A stretch of 64,000 bases of DNA, from contig CAMEIX010000002.1 in assembly GCA_945919075.1 (NCBI GenBank), positions 124,001 to 188,000 on the forward strand, given 5' to 3'. Source of the DNA: an uncultured Lachnospiraceae bacterium (GTDB taxonomy: Bacteria; Bacillota; Clostridia; Lachnospirales; Lachnospiraceae). Below the pieces are notes generated by a model. That model saw only the letters and a list, made by a program, of their open reading frames with translations, searched no databases and had not been told where the DNA came from. Shown here piece by piece: positions 1 to 8,792 of this stretch; the first letter of the stretch is position 1, and every line of letters starts with the position of its first letter. The translations under genes were made by a program, and so were the position numbers.

Positions 1-672
1 ACCCTACAGCAGGATGACGAAAAGAAAAAAGTATATTACAGTCAGGTTTATGAAGTGATTTCCGATGACAGGATGGAAATTACCATGCCCATGGAAAAAA
101 CGAAATTGATACTACTTCCCGTGGATGGTGAATTTGATGCAACATTTTACGTGGGTGAGAACCTGTATCAGGCATTTATACGCGTAGTGGATCGGTATAA
201 ATCAGACAATATGTATATTTTACTGGTTGACCTGACCAGCAATCTCAGAAAGGTACAGCGAAGGGAGTATTATCGCTTTAGCTGTGCATTGGAAATGTGT
301 TCCCGTCCTCTCATGGAGGAAGAAGTGAGGGAAGTGGAGGAAAAGGGGAATCATTATATGCTGACTCCCGGACTTCCGCTTAAGAGGAGCGTCATAGTGG
401 ATATCAGTGGCGGAGGTCTTCGGTTTATCAGTGACCATACCTATGAACCGGATAGTCTGATTTATTGTTCCTATTATCTGTCCTTCGGAGGGAAAACCAA
501 GCAATGTGAGTGCGTGGGGCGGATTTTAAGTGTCCGTGAACTGGAGCACAGGAAGGGAAATTATGAGCATCGCGTACAATATGTGAATATGGGTGCCGGC
601 GACAGAGAAGAAATTATCCGGTTTATCTTTGAAGAAGAGCGAAAGAGCAGAAACAGAGATAATAATCGCTAA
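1..672 (+). CDS. YcgR-like PilZ-domain flagellar brake protein (5' end outside window)
   Basis: The reading frame is open from base 1 in frame 1, so the gene starts upstream; the GTG at 55 is probably internal. The C-terminal half is a PilZ domain: the arginine motif RREYYR is followed about 45 residues later by DISGGG, the second c-di-GMP contact (D/NxSxxG). The N-terminal part resembles the YcgR N-terminal barrel. By family knowledge such proteins (YcgR in enterics, YpfA/MotI in Bacillus) bind c-di-GMP and slow or disengage the flagellar motor. Its place directly before the che genes supports a motility role. The next gene begins 54 bp downstream, consistent with one operon. Confidence 0.85.
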   Translation, partial: TLQQDDEKKKVYYSQVYEVISDDRMEITMPMEKTKLILLPVDGEFDATFYVGENLYQAFIRVVDRYKSDNMYILLVDLTSNLRKVQRREYYRFSCALEMCSRPLMEEEVREVEEKGNHYMLTPGLPLKRSVIVDISGGGLRFISDHTYEPDSLIYCSYYLSFGGKTKQCECVGRILSVRELEHRKGNYEHRVQYVNMGAGDREEIIRFIFEEERKSRNRDNNR

Positions 673-726
673 TAAAATACATCAAAAAGTTATTTTGCAC
701 TTATGAGAAGAGGAAGGTGTGATATA

Positions 727-1326
727 ATGAATCATACTGAAAAAAAGTGTGCAAATACTATAGTGGCGATTGCAAGCTCCACAGGGGGCCCGAAAGCATT
801 ACAAGTGGTTCTCGGAGGGCTTCCCAAGGATTTTCCTTCTCCGGTGGTTGTGGTACAACATATGCCCACAGGTTTTACGGAAGTAATGGCAGAAAGATTG
901 AATAATCTCTGTCAGATGGAAGTAAAAGAGGGAGAGGAAGGGGAATACCTAATGCCCGGTGTAATCTATATTGCAAAAAGCGGTATGCATCTGACCATCA
1001 AAAGGACTATGGCAGGAAAGCATATATTGCAGTATCTGGATGCACCCAACCGGGAGGGCGTAAAGCCCTGTGCAAATTACTTGTATGAGTCACTTGCGGA
1101 ATGCAAATTTGACCGGCATATCTGTGTTGTCCTGACCGGAATGGGTTCGGACGGTACGGATGGAATCATGGCATTAAAAAAGAAAAAAGAATGCTATGTT
1201 ATTTCTCAGGATCAGGCTACAAGTGCTATTTACGGTATGCCGAAGAAAGTATATGAAGCAGGTTTGTCCGATATAGTTTTGCCTTTAAACGAAATTTCAA
1301 AGGAAATCATCAAAATGCGGGGGTAA
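727..1326 (+). CDS. cheB: CheB-type protein-glutamate methylesterase lacking the receiver domain
   Basis: The 199-residue protein consists only of the CheB methylesterase domain. The catalytic triad is visible: Ser18 in SSTGGP, His45 in VQHMP, and the Asp in GMGSDGTDG near the C-terminus. It demethylates or deamidates chemoreceptor glutamates during adaptation. Canonical CheB is about 350 residues with an N-terminal CheY-like receiver that gates the enzyme. Here the preceding gene ends at 672 and no receiver is encoded between. An ATG at 703 is in frame, but the ribosome-binding site AGGAAGG lies between it and the ATG at 727, so 727 is the better start. cheA follows after 6 bp. No cheR is present in the window. 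Confidence 0.92.
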   Translation: MNHTEKKCANTIVAIASSTGGPKALQVVLGGLPKDFPSPVVVVQHMPTGFTEVMAERLNNLCQMEVKEGEEGEYLMPGVIYIAKSGMHLTIKRTMAGKHILQYLDAPNREGVKPCANYLYESLAECKFDRHICVVLTGMGSDGTDGIMALKKKKECYVISQDQATSAIYGMPKKVYEAGLSDIVLPLNEISKEIIKMRG

Positions 1327-1332
1327 GAGAAA

Positions 1333-3447
1333 ATGGATGTAAGTCAGTATCTGGAAATCTTTCTTGACGAGACAACGGAACATTTACAAAACCTAAATAC
1401 ACAAATCCTGACCTTAGAGCAGGAGCCGGAAAATATGGATACCATTAATGAAATTTTCCGTGCGGCACATTCCCTAAAGGGTATGGCCGGAACCATGGGG
1501 TATAAGAGAATGCAGACCCTGACCCATGATATGGAAAATGTGTTTTCCGAAGTACGTAACGGAAACATTAAAGTGAAGGCAAGCATGATTGATGTTTTAT
1601 TTCAATGCCTGGATGCATTGGAAGAATATACTGCCAATATCAGGGAATCCGGTGATGAGGGAACCAATGACAATGAAGTCATTATTAACCTTTTAAATGA
1701 TCAGCTTAAAGGTAAGGAAGAAGCATCCAAGGAGGCAGCCAAGGCACAGACTGCCGAGAAAGAAGCACCGGCATCGGATAACGGAAGCGGCGACCGGAGA
1801 AAATGGCTGCAGATTAAGCTTGGTAGCACCGAAACCATGGTGATTAATGAGGCATTAAAGCAGGGACTCAAGGTGTATGGAGCCACTGTTTATGTACAGG
1901 AAACCTGTCTTTTGAAAGCAGCCCGTGCATTCCTCGTATTTAAGGCCATTGAAGAAGTCGGGGAAGTCATTGTATCCAGTCCTTCCGCACAGGATATTGA
2001 AGATGAAAGATTTGGATTTGATTTCTCTGTTATCGTTATTTCAGAGCATCCTGTAGAGAAATTAAAAGCTGCCATAGAAAATGTATCGGAAATTGCAGAA
2101 GCAGTTACCGAGCCTATTGATCTCTCCCAGATGAAGACAGAAGGGGAAGCGAAGACCGCACCCAAGGAAGAGAAGAAAGAAACCACGCAGGTTGTTGCAA
2201 CACCTGCACCTGCCGCACAGGCACCCGCACCGTCGGATAAGAATAAGACGGGTGTAAAGCCTGCGGGAGCAAAACCGGTGGTGAACAGAACCGTCCGTGT
2301 CGATATTGAAAAGCTGGATGTTCTGATGAATCTGGTAAGTGAACTTATCATAGCCAAAAACTCACTTGTGGTAGCTTCTGAAGCCAGACTGCAGGGAGAT
2401 CCGGGTTCCCAGAGCAACGTGAATGAACAGATTGAATATTTGGAGAGTGTTACCACTAATCTTCACGAATCCGTAATGAAGGTTCGAATGGTTCCTATTG
2501 AAAGTGTTGTCAATAAGTTCCCTCGTATGATTCGTGATCTTTCCAAGAAACTGGATAAAAAAATGGAGCTTTATATGTCCGGTGAGGAAACGGAACTGGA
2601 CCGTACCGTAGTGGATGAAATCGGAGACCCTCTGATGCATTTGCTTCGAAATGCAGCGGATCATGGTTTGGAATCCGCGGAAGTCAGGGCTGAAAGAGGA
2701 AAGCCAGAAGTGGGCTCCATTTGGTTGGAAGCTTATCAGGACGGAAATAACGTAGTCATTGAAGTAAGGGACGATGGGAATGGTATTGATGCCGAAAAGA
2801 TTAAGAACAAGGCAATTGCCAGAGGCACCATTACCGAAGAACAGGCAGCAAATATGTCTGAAAAAGAGATTATTGACCTGCTCTTCCTTCCCAGTTTCTC
2901 AACGGCAGATAAGGTTACCGATGTATCCGGACGTGGCGTCGGACTGGATGTGGTTAAGAGCAAGATAGAAGCATTAAGCGGTGAAGTGGAGGTTAAGACC
3001 GTTCTTGGCGTGGGAAGTACCTGGATTATAAGACTTCCTCTTACCCTTGCAATCATTCAGGCCCTGATGGTGGAAGTCGGCGGCGAAAAATATGCGATTT
3101 CCCTTGGATCGGTACAGACCATTGAAGATGTTTCACCGGATGAGATAAAACTTGTCCAGAATAAAGAAGTAATCCATTTAAGAGGAAGTGTAATTCCGAT
3201 TGTACGTTTACATAAAGAACTGGATATTGAAAGTACCAAATCACCGGAAGATAACCTCATTGTTCTGATTGCCAAGAAGGGAGACAGAATGGCAGGTATT
3301 GTCGTGGATGAACTTTTGGGACAGCAGGAAATTGTTATTAAATCCATGGGTAAATACATTGATAATAAGTGTAAACTGATCAGCGGCGCAACCATTCTCG
3401 GAGATGGTGAAGTGGCACTGATATTGGATGCAAATGTACTCATTTAA
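1333..3447 (+). CDS. cheA: Chemotaxis histidine kinase CheA
   Basis: The 704-residue cytoplasmic kinase phosphorylates CheY from chemoreceptor arrays. Domains in order: P1 Hpt (about 1-105, phospho-accepting His46 in AAHSLKG); a P2-like regulator-binding region (about 157-262); an Ala/Pro/Lys-rich linker (about 265-315); P3 dimerisation helices (about 318-380); P4 ATPase (about 380-570, N box NAADHG at 440, G1 DDGNGID at 480, G2 GRGVGLDVV at 533); and P5, a CheW-like domain (about 572-704). All kinase motifs are intact. The gene follows cheB by 6 bp and precedes cheW by 18 bp. Confidence 0.98.
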   Translation: MDVSQYLEIFLDETTEHLQNLNTQILTLEQEPENMDTINEIFRAAHSLKGMAGTMGYKRMQTLTHDMENVFSEVRNGNIKVKASMIDVLFQCLDALEEYTANIRESGDEGTNDNEVIINLLNDQLKGKEEASKEAAKAQTAEKEAPASDNGSGDRRKWLQIKLGSTETMVINEALKQGLKVYGATVYVQETCLLKAARAFLVFKAIEEVGEVIVSSPSAQDIEDERFGFDFSVIVISEHPVEKLKAAIENVSEIAEAVTEPIDLSQMKTEGEAKTAPKEEKKETTQVVATPAPAAQAPAPSDKNKTGVKPAGAKPVVNRTVRVDIEKLDVLMNLVSELIIAKNSLVVASEARLQGDPGSQSNVNEQIEYLESVTTNLHESVMKVRMVPIESVVNKFPRMIRDLSKKLDKKMELYMSGEETELDRTVVDEIGDPLMHLLRNAADHGLESAEVRAERGKPEVGSIWLEAYQDGNNVVIEVRDDGNGIDAEKIKNKAIARGTITEEQAANMSEKEIIDLLFLPSFSTADKVTDVSGRGVGLDVVKSKIEALSGEVEVKTVLGVGSTWIIRLPLTLAIIQALMVEVGGEKYAISLGSVQTIEDVSPDEIKLVQNKEVIHLRGSVIPIVRLHKELDIESTKSPEDNLIVLIAKKGDRMAGIVVDELLGQQEIVIKSMGKYIDNKCKLISGATILGDGEVALILDANVLI

Positions 3448-3465
3448 TATGGGAGGAATTACAGA

Positions 3466-3915
3466 ATGAATGATTTGAAAGTGATAGATGAAACTTCACA
3501 GTTCATTGTGGTCAGCCTTGGCCAGGAACAGTACGGTATTGATATCCGTTTTGTTGAAAATATTGTCAGAATGCAGCACATTACAAGAGTTCCCAAAATG
3601 CCGGCATATTTAAAAGGAGTTATCAATTTAAGAGGTGAAGTAATCCCTATTATGAATCTCAGACTGAAGATGGGACTGCCCGACGTGGAGGAAACGAAAA
3701 AGACGCGTATTATTATCATTAAAATGGAGCAGTGCGGTTCTATCGGCCTGATTGTGGATGAAGTAAAAGAAGTGGTTACTCTGGATATGGAAGCAGAAGT
3801 AGAAAAAATGGCCTTTGATAAAGATGACAGGAATAATTATGTGTCCGGTGTGGGCAAACATGGAGATGGTTTAATTTCCCTGCTGGACTTAAATGCAGTA
3901 ACGGCAGAAAAATAA
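3466..3915 (+). CDS. cheW: Chemotaxis coupling protein CheW
   Basis: The 149-residue single CheW domain couples chemoreceptors to the P5 domain of CheA in signalling arrays. Typical CheW features are seen: a QFIVVSLGQEQYGIDI opening, the YLKGVINLRGEVIPIMNL core and an IGLIVDEVKEVV segment. Length is normal for the family. The ATG is preceded by a strong GGGAGGAATT ribosome-binding site. The gene sits between cheA and cheC in what is clearly one operon. Confidence 0.97.
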   Translation: MNDLKVIDETSQFIVVSLGQEQYGIDIRFVENIVRMQHITRVPKMPAYLKGVINLRGEVIPIMNLRLKMGLPDVEETKKTRIIIIKMEQCGSIGLIVDEVKEVVTLDMEAEVEKMAFDKDDRNNYVSGVGKHGDGLISLLDLNAVTAEK

Positions 3916-3935
3916 TATAGTTGAAGGAGTTTATC

Positions 3936-4556
3936 GTGTCGGATATTAGTTTAGAGAAGGTTACGGAACAATACTATGATGTATTGAAGGAAATAGGAAA
4001 TATCGGAGCCGGAAATGCCATGACAGCATTGTCTCAAATGATACAGTGTAAAGTGGACATGAAGGTTCCGCAGGTGAGACTTTTAGGATTTGATGAAATC
4101 GGAACCCTGATGGGAGGCGAAGAGCAGTTAATGGTCGGTATTTATCTTGCCGTAGAGGGAGATGTTACCGGCAGCATCATGTTTTTGCTCAAACAGGAGA
4201 GTGCAAAGCATCTTGTGAACAAGTTGATGATGGGTATGGGATCCCCCGGACGTCCCGATCTGGATGAAATGGAATTGTCGGCAATGCAGGAAGTCAGCAA
4301 TATCATTACCGGTGCATATCTGAATTCTCTGTCGACTTTGACCAATTTGACGATTTATCCGTCTCCACCGGCTGTGACTGTGGATATGGCAGGGGCAATT
4401 TTAAGTGTTCCGGCAATTGAATTTGGAACCATGGGTGATAATATTTTACTGATACAGACCCAATTTTATGATGAAACGCAAATTGACGGATACTTTATTC
4501 TGATACCGGATCTGAAATCTTATGAAAAGATTTTGAAAGCTTTGGGTATTATGTAG
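3936..4556 (+). CDS. cheC: CheY-P phosphatase CheC
   Basis: CheC dephosphorylates CheY-P and binds CheD to tune adaptation. The roughly 206-residue protein has two pseudo-symmetric active-site helices. Each carries the expected Glu, Asn and downstream Pro: the first near EIGNIGAGN, the second near QEVSNIITG followed by a Pro-rich turn. The frame is open from a TTG at 3921, but AAGGAG lies at 3924-3929, just upstream of a GTG at 3936, which makes the GTG the likely start. cheD follows, as in Bacillus and other Firmicutes. Confidence 0.95.
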   Translation: MSDISLEKVTEQYYDVLKEIGNIGAGNAMTALSQMIQCKVDMKVPQVRLLGFDEIGTLMGGEEQLMVGIYLAVEGDVTGSIMFLLKQESAKHLVNKLMMGMGSPGRPDLDEMELSAMQEVSNIITGAYLNSLSTLTNLTIYPSPPAVTVDMAGAILSVPAIEFGTMGDNILLIQTQFYDETQIDGYFILIPDLKSYEKILKALGIM

Positions 4557-4585
4557 TTTGTTAAACTCGTTTGAGGTACTTAAAC

Positions 4586-5074
4586 ATGAATAATATAATA
4601 AAAGTTGGTATGGCGGACTATAAGACCTGTTTAAGTCCGGATGGACTGACAACTTTAGGACTTGGTTCCTGTGTTGGCGTGGCAGTCAGAGATCCGATTA
4701 AAAAAATAGGCGGTCTGGCGCATGTGATGCTTCCGGACAGTACAATATTCAGAACAGGAAATATAAATGTTGCCAAATTCGCCGATACCGCCATCCCTGC
4801 CCTTGTGGAAGAAATGAAAAAACTCGGTGCCAATACGGGTAATCTTACCGCTAAGATTGCCGGTGGAGCTACCATGTTTGCATTCCAGAATAAGTCAGAA
4901 CTTGTGCGTGTGGGGGACCACAATGTAGAGGCGGCCAAGAAAGCTTTAGAAAAACTTAAAATCAGGATTATTGCGGAAGATACCGGCGATTCCTATGGCA
5001 GAACCGTTATCTTTTTACCGGAAACCGGCGATTATATCATACGTGCCGTAGGAAAAGAAGAGAAGATTATCTGA
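4586..5074 (+). CDS. cheD: Chemoreceptor glutamine deamidase CheD
   Basis: CheD deamidates receptor glutamines and is a partner and activator of CheC. The protein has the catalytic cysteine in LGLGSCVGV, the histidine in LAHVMLP and the expected C-terminal half with NGG-like and GDSYGR segments; about 162 residues is normal. A TTG at 4571 opens the frame earlier, but the ATG at 4586 with GAGGT upstream is preferred. The pairing with cheC is the usual Firmicutes arrangement. Confidence 0.95.
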   Translation: MNNIIKVGMADYKTCLSPDGLTTLGLGSCVGVAVRDPIKKIGGLAHVMLPDSTIFRTGNINVAKFADTAIPALVEEMKKLGANTGNLTAKIAGGATMFAFQNKSELVRVGDHNVEAAKKALEKLKIRIIAEDTGDSYGRTVIFLPETGDYIIRAVGKEEKII

Positions 5075-5090
5075 TCTTGGGGTGTTTTAC

Positions 5091-5354
5091 ATGAATAGAA
5101 AATACTTGCCTTTTATTACGATGCTGTCAGCAGGAGTGATTATCAGCATTATTACTTTCATTGAGGGATATAGTATCCCAAACAAAATCATTGCATTACT
5201 TCTGGTGATGTTAGTATTTTATCTGATTGGACTGTTTTGTAAAGAGACTCTGGATTCCTTTGAAAAGCGCAACAGGGAAGCAGCATTAAAAGAAGGAGAA
5301 GTAATCCAGAAAACGGATAAAGCAGAGAATCCGGATGAGACAAAAATATCGTAG
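5091..5354 (+). CDS. Small two-helix membrane protein of the flagellar operon
   Basis: I do not recognise this family. The 87-residue product has two hydrophobic segments (about residues 7-25 and 33-52) separated by a short polar loop, then a charged Lys/Glu-rich tail (about 55-87). It is most simply an inner-membrane hairpin with a cytoplasmic tail. It lies 16 bp after cheD and 37 bp before fliA. The ATG at 5091 is preferred over a GTG at 5082 because a weak GGGG-type ribosome-binding site precedes it. Position suggests a motility-linked role; that is inference. Confidence 0.7.
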   Translation: MNRKYLPFITMLSAGVIISIITFIEGYSIPNKIIALLLVMLVFYLIGLFCKETLDSFEKRNREAALKEGEVIQKTDKAENPDETKIS

Positions 5355-5391
5355 CTACAGTGGATAAAAAGGGACTTTGGAGGGTGGTTCC

Positions 5392-6162
5392 ATGGAAGAA
5401 TCAGGCAGAAAAAAACTATGGGACGATTATCGCAGAACAAAAGATGCGGATATTCGTGAAAAGATTATATTGGAATACGCACCTCTGGTAAAACTGGTGG
5501 CTGGCAGACTCAGTATGTATCTGGGGTACAATGTAGAGTATGATGATCTGGTAAGTTATGGGGTTTTCGGCTTAATTGATGCAATTGATAAATTTGATTG
5601 TATGAAGGAGGTCAAGTTTGAAACCTATGCAAGTCTGAGAATCCGGGGCGCTATTTTAGACCAGATTCGAAAAATGGACTGGATTCCCAGAACGATCAGA
5701 CAAAAGCAAAAGAAAATTGACTCCGTCATAAAAGAGATTGAACTAACTCATGGCAGAACTGCTACGGATGAGGAAATTGCAAAAGGTCTCGGCATTTCGG
5801 ATGAAGAGTATCTGGAATGGCAGTCCCAGATGAAAATAACCAATGTAGTCTCGTTAAATGAGTACATGGAGCAGGGGGCCGAGGTACCTGCCGATAATAA
5901 TCAGTATTCTACAGCCAGGTTTGAAAGTCCGGAAGAGAATATTGAAAAAGAGGAATTAAAACAGGAATTAGAGAAGACACTTGCAACCTTAACGGAAAAA
6001 GAGCGAAAAGTTGTTTTGCTTTATTATTATGAGGATTTAACTTTAAAAGAAATCAGCAATGTTCTTGAGGTGTCGGAATCTAGGGTATCCCAGTTACATA
6101 CCAGAGCTTTACAGAAGATGAAGGAGAGAATGGGAGCCTACATGGGAGTGTTCCAGGTCTAA
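5392..6162 (+). CDS. fliA: Flagellar/motility RNA polymerase sigma factor (FliA/SigD/WhiG class)
   Basis: This sigma-70-family factor directs late flagellar, chemotaxis and motility gene transcription. The 256-residue protein has region 2 (YDDLVSYGVFGLIDAIDKFD and the following RIRGAILDQIRKMDW promoter-melting segment), region 3, and a region 4 helix-turn-helix (LTLKEISNVLEVSESRVSQLH). The RGAI(L)D(Q)IR signature separates it from sporulation sigmas. A TTG at 5377 overlaps the ribosome-binding site GGAGGG, so the ATG at 5392 is chosen. Its position after cheD matches sigD in Bacillus. Confidence 0.95.
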   Translation: MEESGRKKLWDDYRRTKDADIREKIILEYAPLVKLVAGRLSMYLGYNVEYDDLVSYGVFGLIDAIDKFDCMKEVKFETYASLRIRGAILDQIRKMDWIPRTIRQKQKKIDSVIKEIELTHGRTATDEEIAKGLGISDEEYLEWQSQMKITNVVSLNEYMEQGAEVPADNNQYSTARFESPEENIEKEELKQELEKTLATLTEKERKVVLLYYYEDLTLKEISNVLEVSESRVSQLHTRALQKMKERMGAYMGVFQV

Positions 6163-6177
6163 GAAGGGAGGGTAATT

Positions 6178-7764
6178 ATGCAGAACGGATATTTTCAGAT
6201 AGTGTCTGACAGAAACGAATTTGGGATTATCCTGATGCAGCCTTCCGGAGGTGGAGAGAAAGTGCGCCTTGAGGAAGTGGATGCGTATCTGCATGAGCAT
6301 AATCTGGAATATGATTTTGAAAAAATTCAAAAGGCCATTACATTGGATGAGGAACAGTTTATAAAATTAGGAACGGGACCTTGTCCGGCTATTGATACGG
6401 AATACAAATATACGATAACCGAAGATGGGATGAAAGCGACTGCAAGAATTTTTGCTCCCTCTGAAACAGGCAAAAGGTTATCGTATAAAGACCTGATCAA
6501 AGATTTAGAGCGAAACGGAATCAAATATGGCATATGTGAACAGGAAATAGAAGAAGCTTTTTCAAAGGGAATTTTCTGTACGGATATTCCGGTGGCAAAG
6601 GGAGATCCTGTAAGGGAAGGGCATGATGCCTATATTGAATATTACTTTAATACAGACCCCAAAATTAAGCCCACCATTAACGAAGACGGAAGTGTGGACT
6701 TTTTTCATCTGAATACAATTAACAACTGTAAGAAAGGCGATATGCTTGCCAGATTGTTTAAGGAAGATGAAGGAGATCTTGGTATGACGGTTCTCGGAGC
6801 CGTTATCAAACCCAAAAAAGTCAAAAGAGAACTGTTAAAATACGGGCACAATATAGAACCGGAGGAAGATAATACCATTATCCGGTCCATGGTGGACGGT
6901 CATGTTACCTTGGTGGATGGCAAGGTGTTTGTGTCCAATGTCCTGGAATTGGAAAACATCGATACTTCTACCGGCAATATCGATTTTGAAGGAAGTGTGA
7001 ATATTTCCGGTAATGTACAGTCCAATTTCTCCGTACGTGCCGGAGGCAATATTGTGGTCAAAGGGATTGTAGAAGGCGCTGTACTGGAAGCCGGTGGTAA
7101 TATTATCATAGCACGCGGAATGGCAGGAATGGGGAAGGGCGTACTGAAAGCCGGAGGAAATGTAGTCGCAAAATTTTTTGAAAATGCAAGCATTGAAGCC
7201 GGTGGATATGTACAAACCGAATCTTCCCTTCACAGTACGATAAAAGCGGTAGGGGAAATCATTGTAGACGGAAAAAAGGGTTTTATTTCCGGAGGACATG
7301 TATGTGCTACCAACTCGATTGAGGCTAAGACATTAGGGTCCCATCTTGGTACCGTTACCATTGTGGAAGTAGGTGCAACCCCGGCAATGAAGGAGGAGTA
7401 TGCAAACCTTCAAAAAGAAATACAAGCCTGTACCAAAAATATTAATAATATAGATCCGGTTGTGATTACGTTTTCGGAAAAGCGCAAAAAGGGTGTGGAA
7501 ATCAGCAAAGATCAGATTAAATATCTGTATTCTCTGGTGAAGATGCGTCAGGAACAAAATATGCAGCTCAAAAAAATTACCGTAAGGTCCGAGGAACTGC
7601 GTCAGATTATCGAAAGGCAGTCAGAAGCCCAGGTGGTGGTTAAAGGGGATGTTTTTCCGGGCGTAAAGATTATCATTGGGGATGTATCCACAACCGTGCA
7701 GAACAGTGTAACATATTGTAGGTTTCAGAAAATTCGCGGTGATGTGAAGATGACCGGAATTTAG
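6178..7764 (+). CDS. FapA/DUF342-family protein
   Basis: The 528-residue protein carries the DUF342 (FapA) architecture. The N-terminal part includes a catalytic-looking region, followed by a long right-handed beta-helix of repeated GNI/GNV turns (about residues 260-390, e.g. EAGGNIII, KAGGNVVAK, EAGGYVQTE). A coiled-coil-like helix region and a C-terminal beta region (about 470-528) follow. DUF342 proteins occur in flagellar operons of Clostridia and in Vibrio (FapA, linked to sugar-dependent motility control). The biochemical role is not settled. It follows fliA by 15 bp with a strong GGGAGGG site. Confidence 0.85.
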   Translation: MQNGYFQIVSDRNEFGIILMQPSGGGEKVRLEEVDAYLHEHNLEYDFEKIQKAITLDEEQFIKLGTGPCPAIDTEYKYTITEDGMKATARIFAPSETGKRLSYKDLIKDLERNGIKYGICEQEIEEAFSKGIFCTDIPVAKGDPVREGHDAYIEYYFNTDPKIKPTINEDGSVDFFHLNTINNCKKGDMLARLFKEDEGDLGMTVLGAVIKPKKVKRELLKYGHNIEPEEDNTIIRSMVDGHVTLVDGKVFVSNVLELENIDTSTGNIDFEGSVNISGNVQSNFSVRAGGNIVVKGIVEGAVLEAGGNIIIARGMAGMGKGVLKAGGNVVAKFFENASIEAGGYVQTESSLHSTIKAVGEIIVDGKKGFISGGHVCATNSIEAKTLGSHLGTVTIVEVGATPAMKEEYANLQKEIQACTKNINNIDPVVITFSEKRKKGVEISKDQIKYLYSLVKMRQEQNMQLKKITVRSEELRQIIERQSEAQVVVKGDVFPGVKIIIGDVSTTVQNSVTYCRFQKIRGDVKMTGI

Positions 7765-7775
7765 GGAGAATTGTT

Positions 7776-8093
7776 ATGGCATGGGGAAATATTGAACTGG
7801 CTACAATTGCCAGACTACAGGATTACACTTCCATAAAGCAGAATGAAGATAATAAGAATGTTGCCATGCAAAGTAATCTGGTGAGCAATATGCATCAACA
7901 GGAGGAACAGAAGGCAAATCAGGTCACGGAAGCTGTAAAAGCAGAGTGGCTGAACAAGAAGTTTGACGCCAAGGAAAAAGGAAACGGCGAGTACAGCGGG
8001 CAGGGTGAAAAAAAGAAGAGGGAGAAAGAACCGGACCGGGTGATTAAGAAAGAAAACACAAAGTCCCATTCCGGTTTTGATATTCGGATTTAA
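7776..8093 (+). CDS. Small hydrophilic hypothetical protein in the flagellar operon
   Basis: I do not recognise a domain. The 105-residue product has no membrane segment. It begins with a short non-charged stretch (AWGNIELATIARLQDY), continues into Gln/Asn-rich and then Lys/Glu-rich helix-forming sequence, and ends in a non-charged GFDIRI tail. The ends look more constrained than the middle. It lies 11 bp after the DUF342 gene and 9 bp before the SwrB-like gene, with a GGGAGAA ribosome-binding site, so it is probably real and co-transcribed. Confidence 0.65.
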   Translation: MAWGNIELATIARLQDYTSIKQNEDNKNVAMQSNLVSNMHQQEEQKANQVTEAVKAEWLNKKFDAKEKGNGEYSGQGEKKKREKEPDRVIKKENTKSHSGFDIRI

Positions 8094-8102
8094 GGAGAAA
8101 AC

Positions 8103-8792
8103 ATGGGCGCACTTGAAATTATTCTGCTAATTGCAGGGATTATAATTATCGTTCTCAGTTTTATTCTCCCGGTGGAAAATAAAACATTGGATTATGAGAC
8201 CAAAAAAATGATTCGCAAAGAAATAGAAGCGGCCGTCGGCACCGAAATGGAAAATATCAGACAGAGGATGGAAGAAATAACCGATGAATCCATGACATAT
8301 GCCATGGAAAAGACAGAACGTTCTCTTGAAAGAATTTCCAACGAAAAAATCATGGCGGTCAATGACTTTTCTGAAACAGTATTGGGTGAAATTGATAAGA
8401 GTCATAAAGAAGCGGTATTTCTTTATGATATGCTGAATGAAAAACATAAGGCAATTAAAAATACGGTTACGGAAGTGGAACAACAGGTAAAACGTGTAAA
8501 GGATTCGTGCCCGGAAGAGAATGGAGACGAAAAGCCCCAAAATGCGGACCATGAATCTGAGCCAACGGTTGAAACCGAGAAAAAGGAAACGGAGTTTAAG
8601 GCACTTACCATCCCCAAGGCTGATAAGAAGCGGGTTTTAGAAAAGCCAAAGATTCAGGAGATCAGTGATAAAGACAAAATTCTGACCATGCATAACGAAG
8701 GGATGTCCGATATTGAAATCGCCATTGTGATGGGATGCGGAATCGGCGAGGTAAAACTGGTGATTGAATTATTTGAAGGTACAAAATCATGA
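8103..8792 (+). CDS. SwrB-like/DUF6115 membrane-anchored coiled-coil protein
   Basis: The 229-residue protein has one N-terminal transmembrane helix (about residues 4-22), then a long charged coiled coil (about 30-145), a low-complexity Glu/Lys linker, and a C-terminal helix-turn-helix-like module (about 190-225: KILTMHNEGMSDIEIAIVMG). This architecture and its place just after the flagellar sigma factor resemble Bacillus SwrB, which promotes flagellar export gate activation. Homology to SwrB is inferred from architecture and synteny rather than strong sequence identity. Its stop overlaps the next start (ATGA). Confidence 0.7.
   Translation: MGALEIILLIAGIIIIVLSFILPVENKTLDYETKKMIRKEIEAAVGTEMENIRQRMEEITDESMTYAMEKTERSLERISNEKIMAVNDFSETVLGEIDKSHKEAVFLYDMLNEKHKAIKNTVTEVEQQVKRVKDSCPEENGDEKPQNADHESEPTVETEKKETEFKALTIPKADKKRVLEKPKIQEISDKDKILTMHNEGMSDIEIAIVMGCGIGEVKLVIELFEGTKS

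Noticed and set aside
2362-2664. Minus-strand frames opposite cheA
   Set aside because: Several overlapping minus-strand frames exist here, all opposite an intact kinase gene and without ribosome-binding sites or domains.
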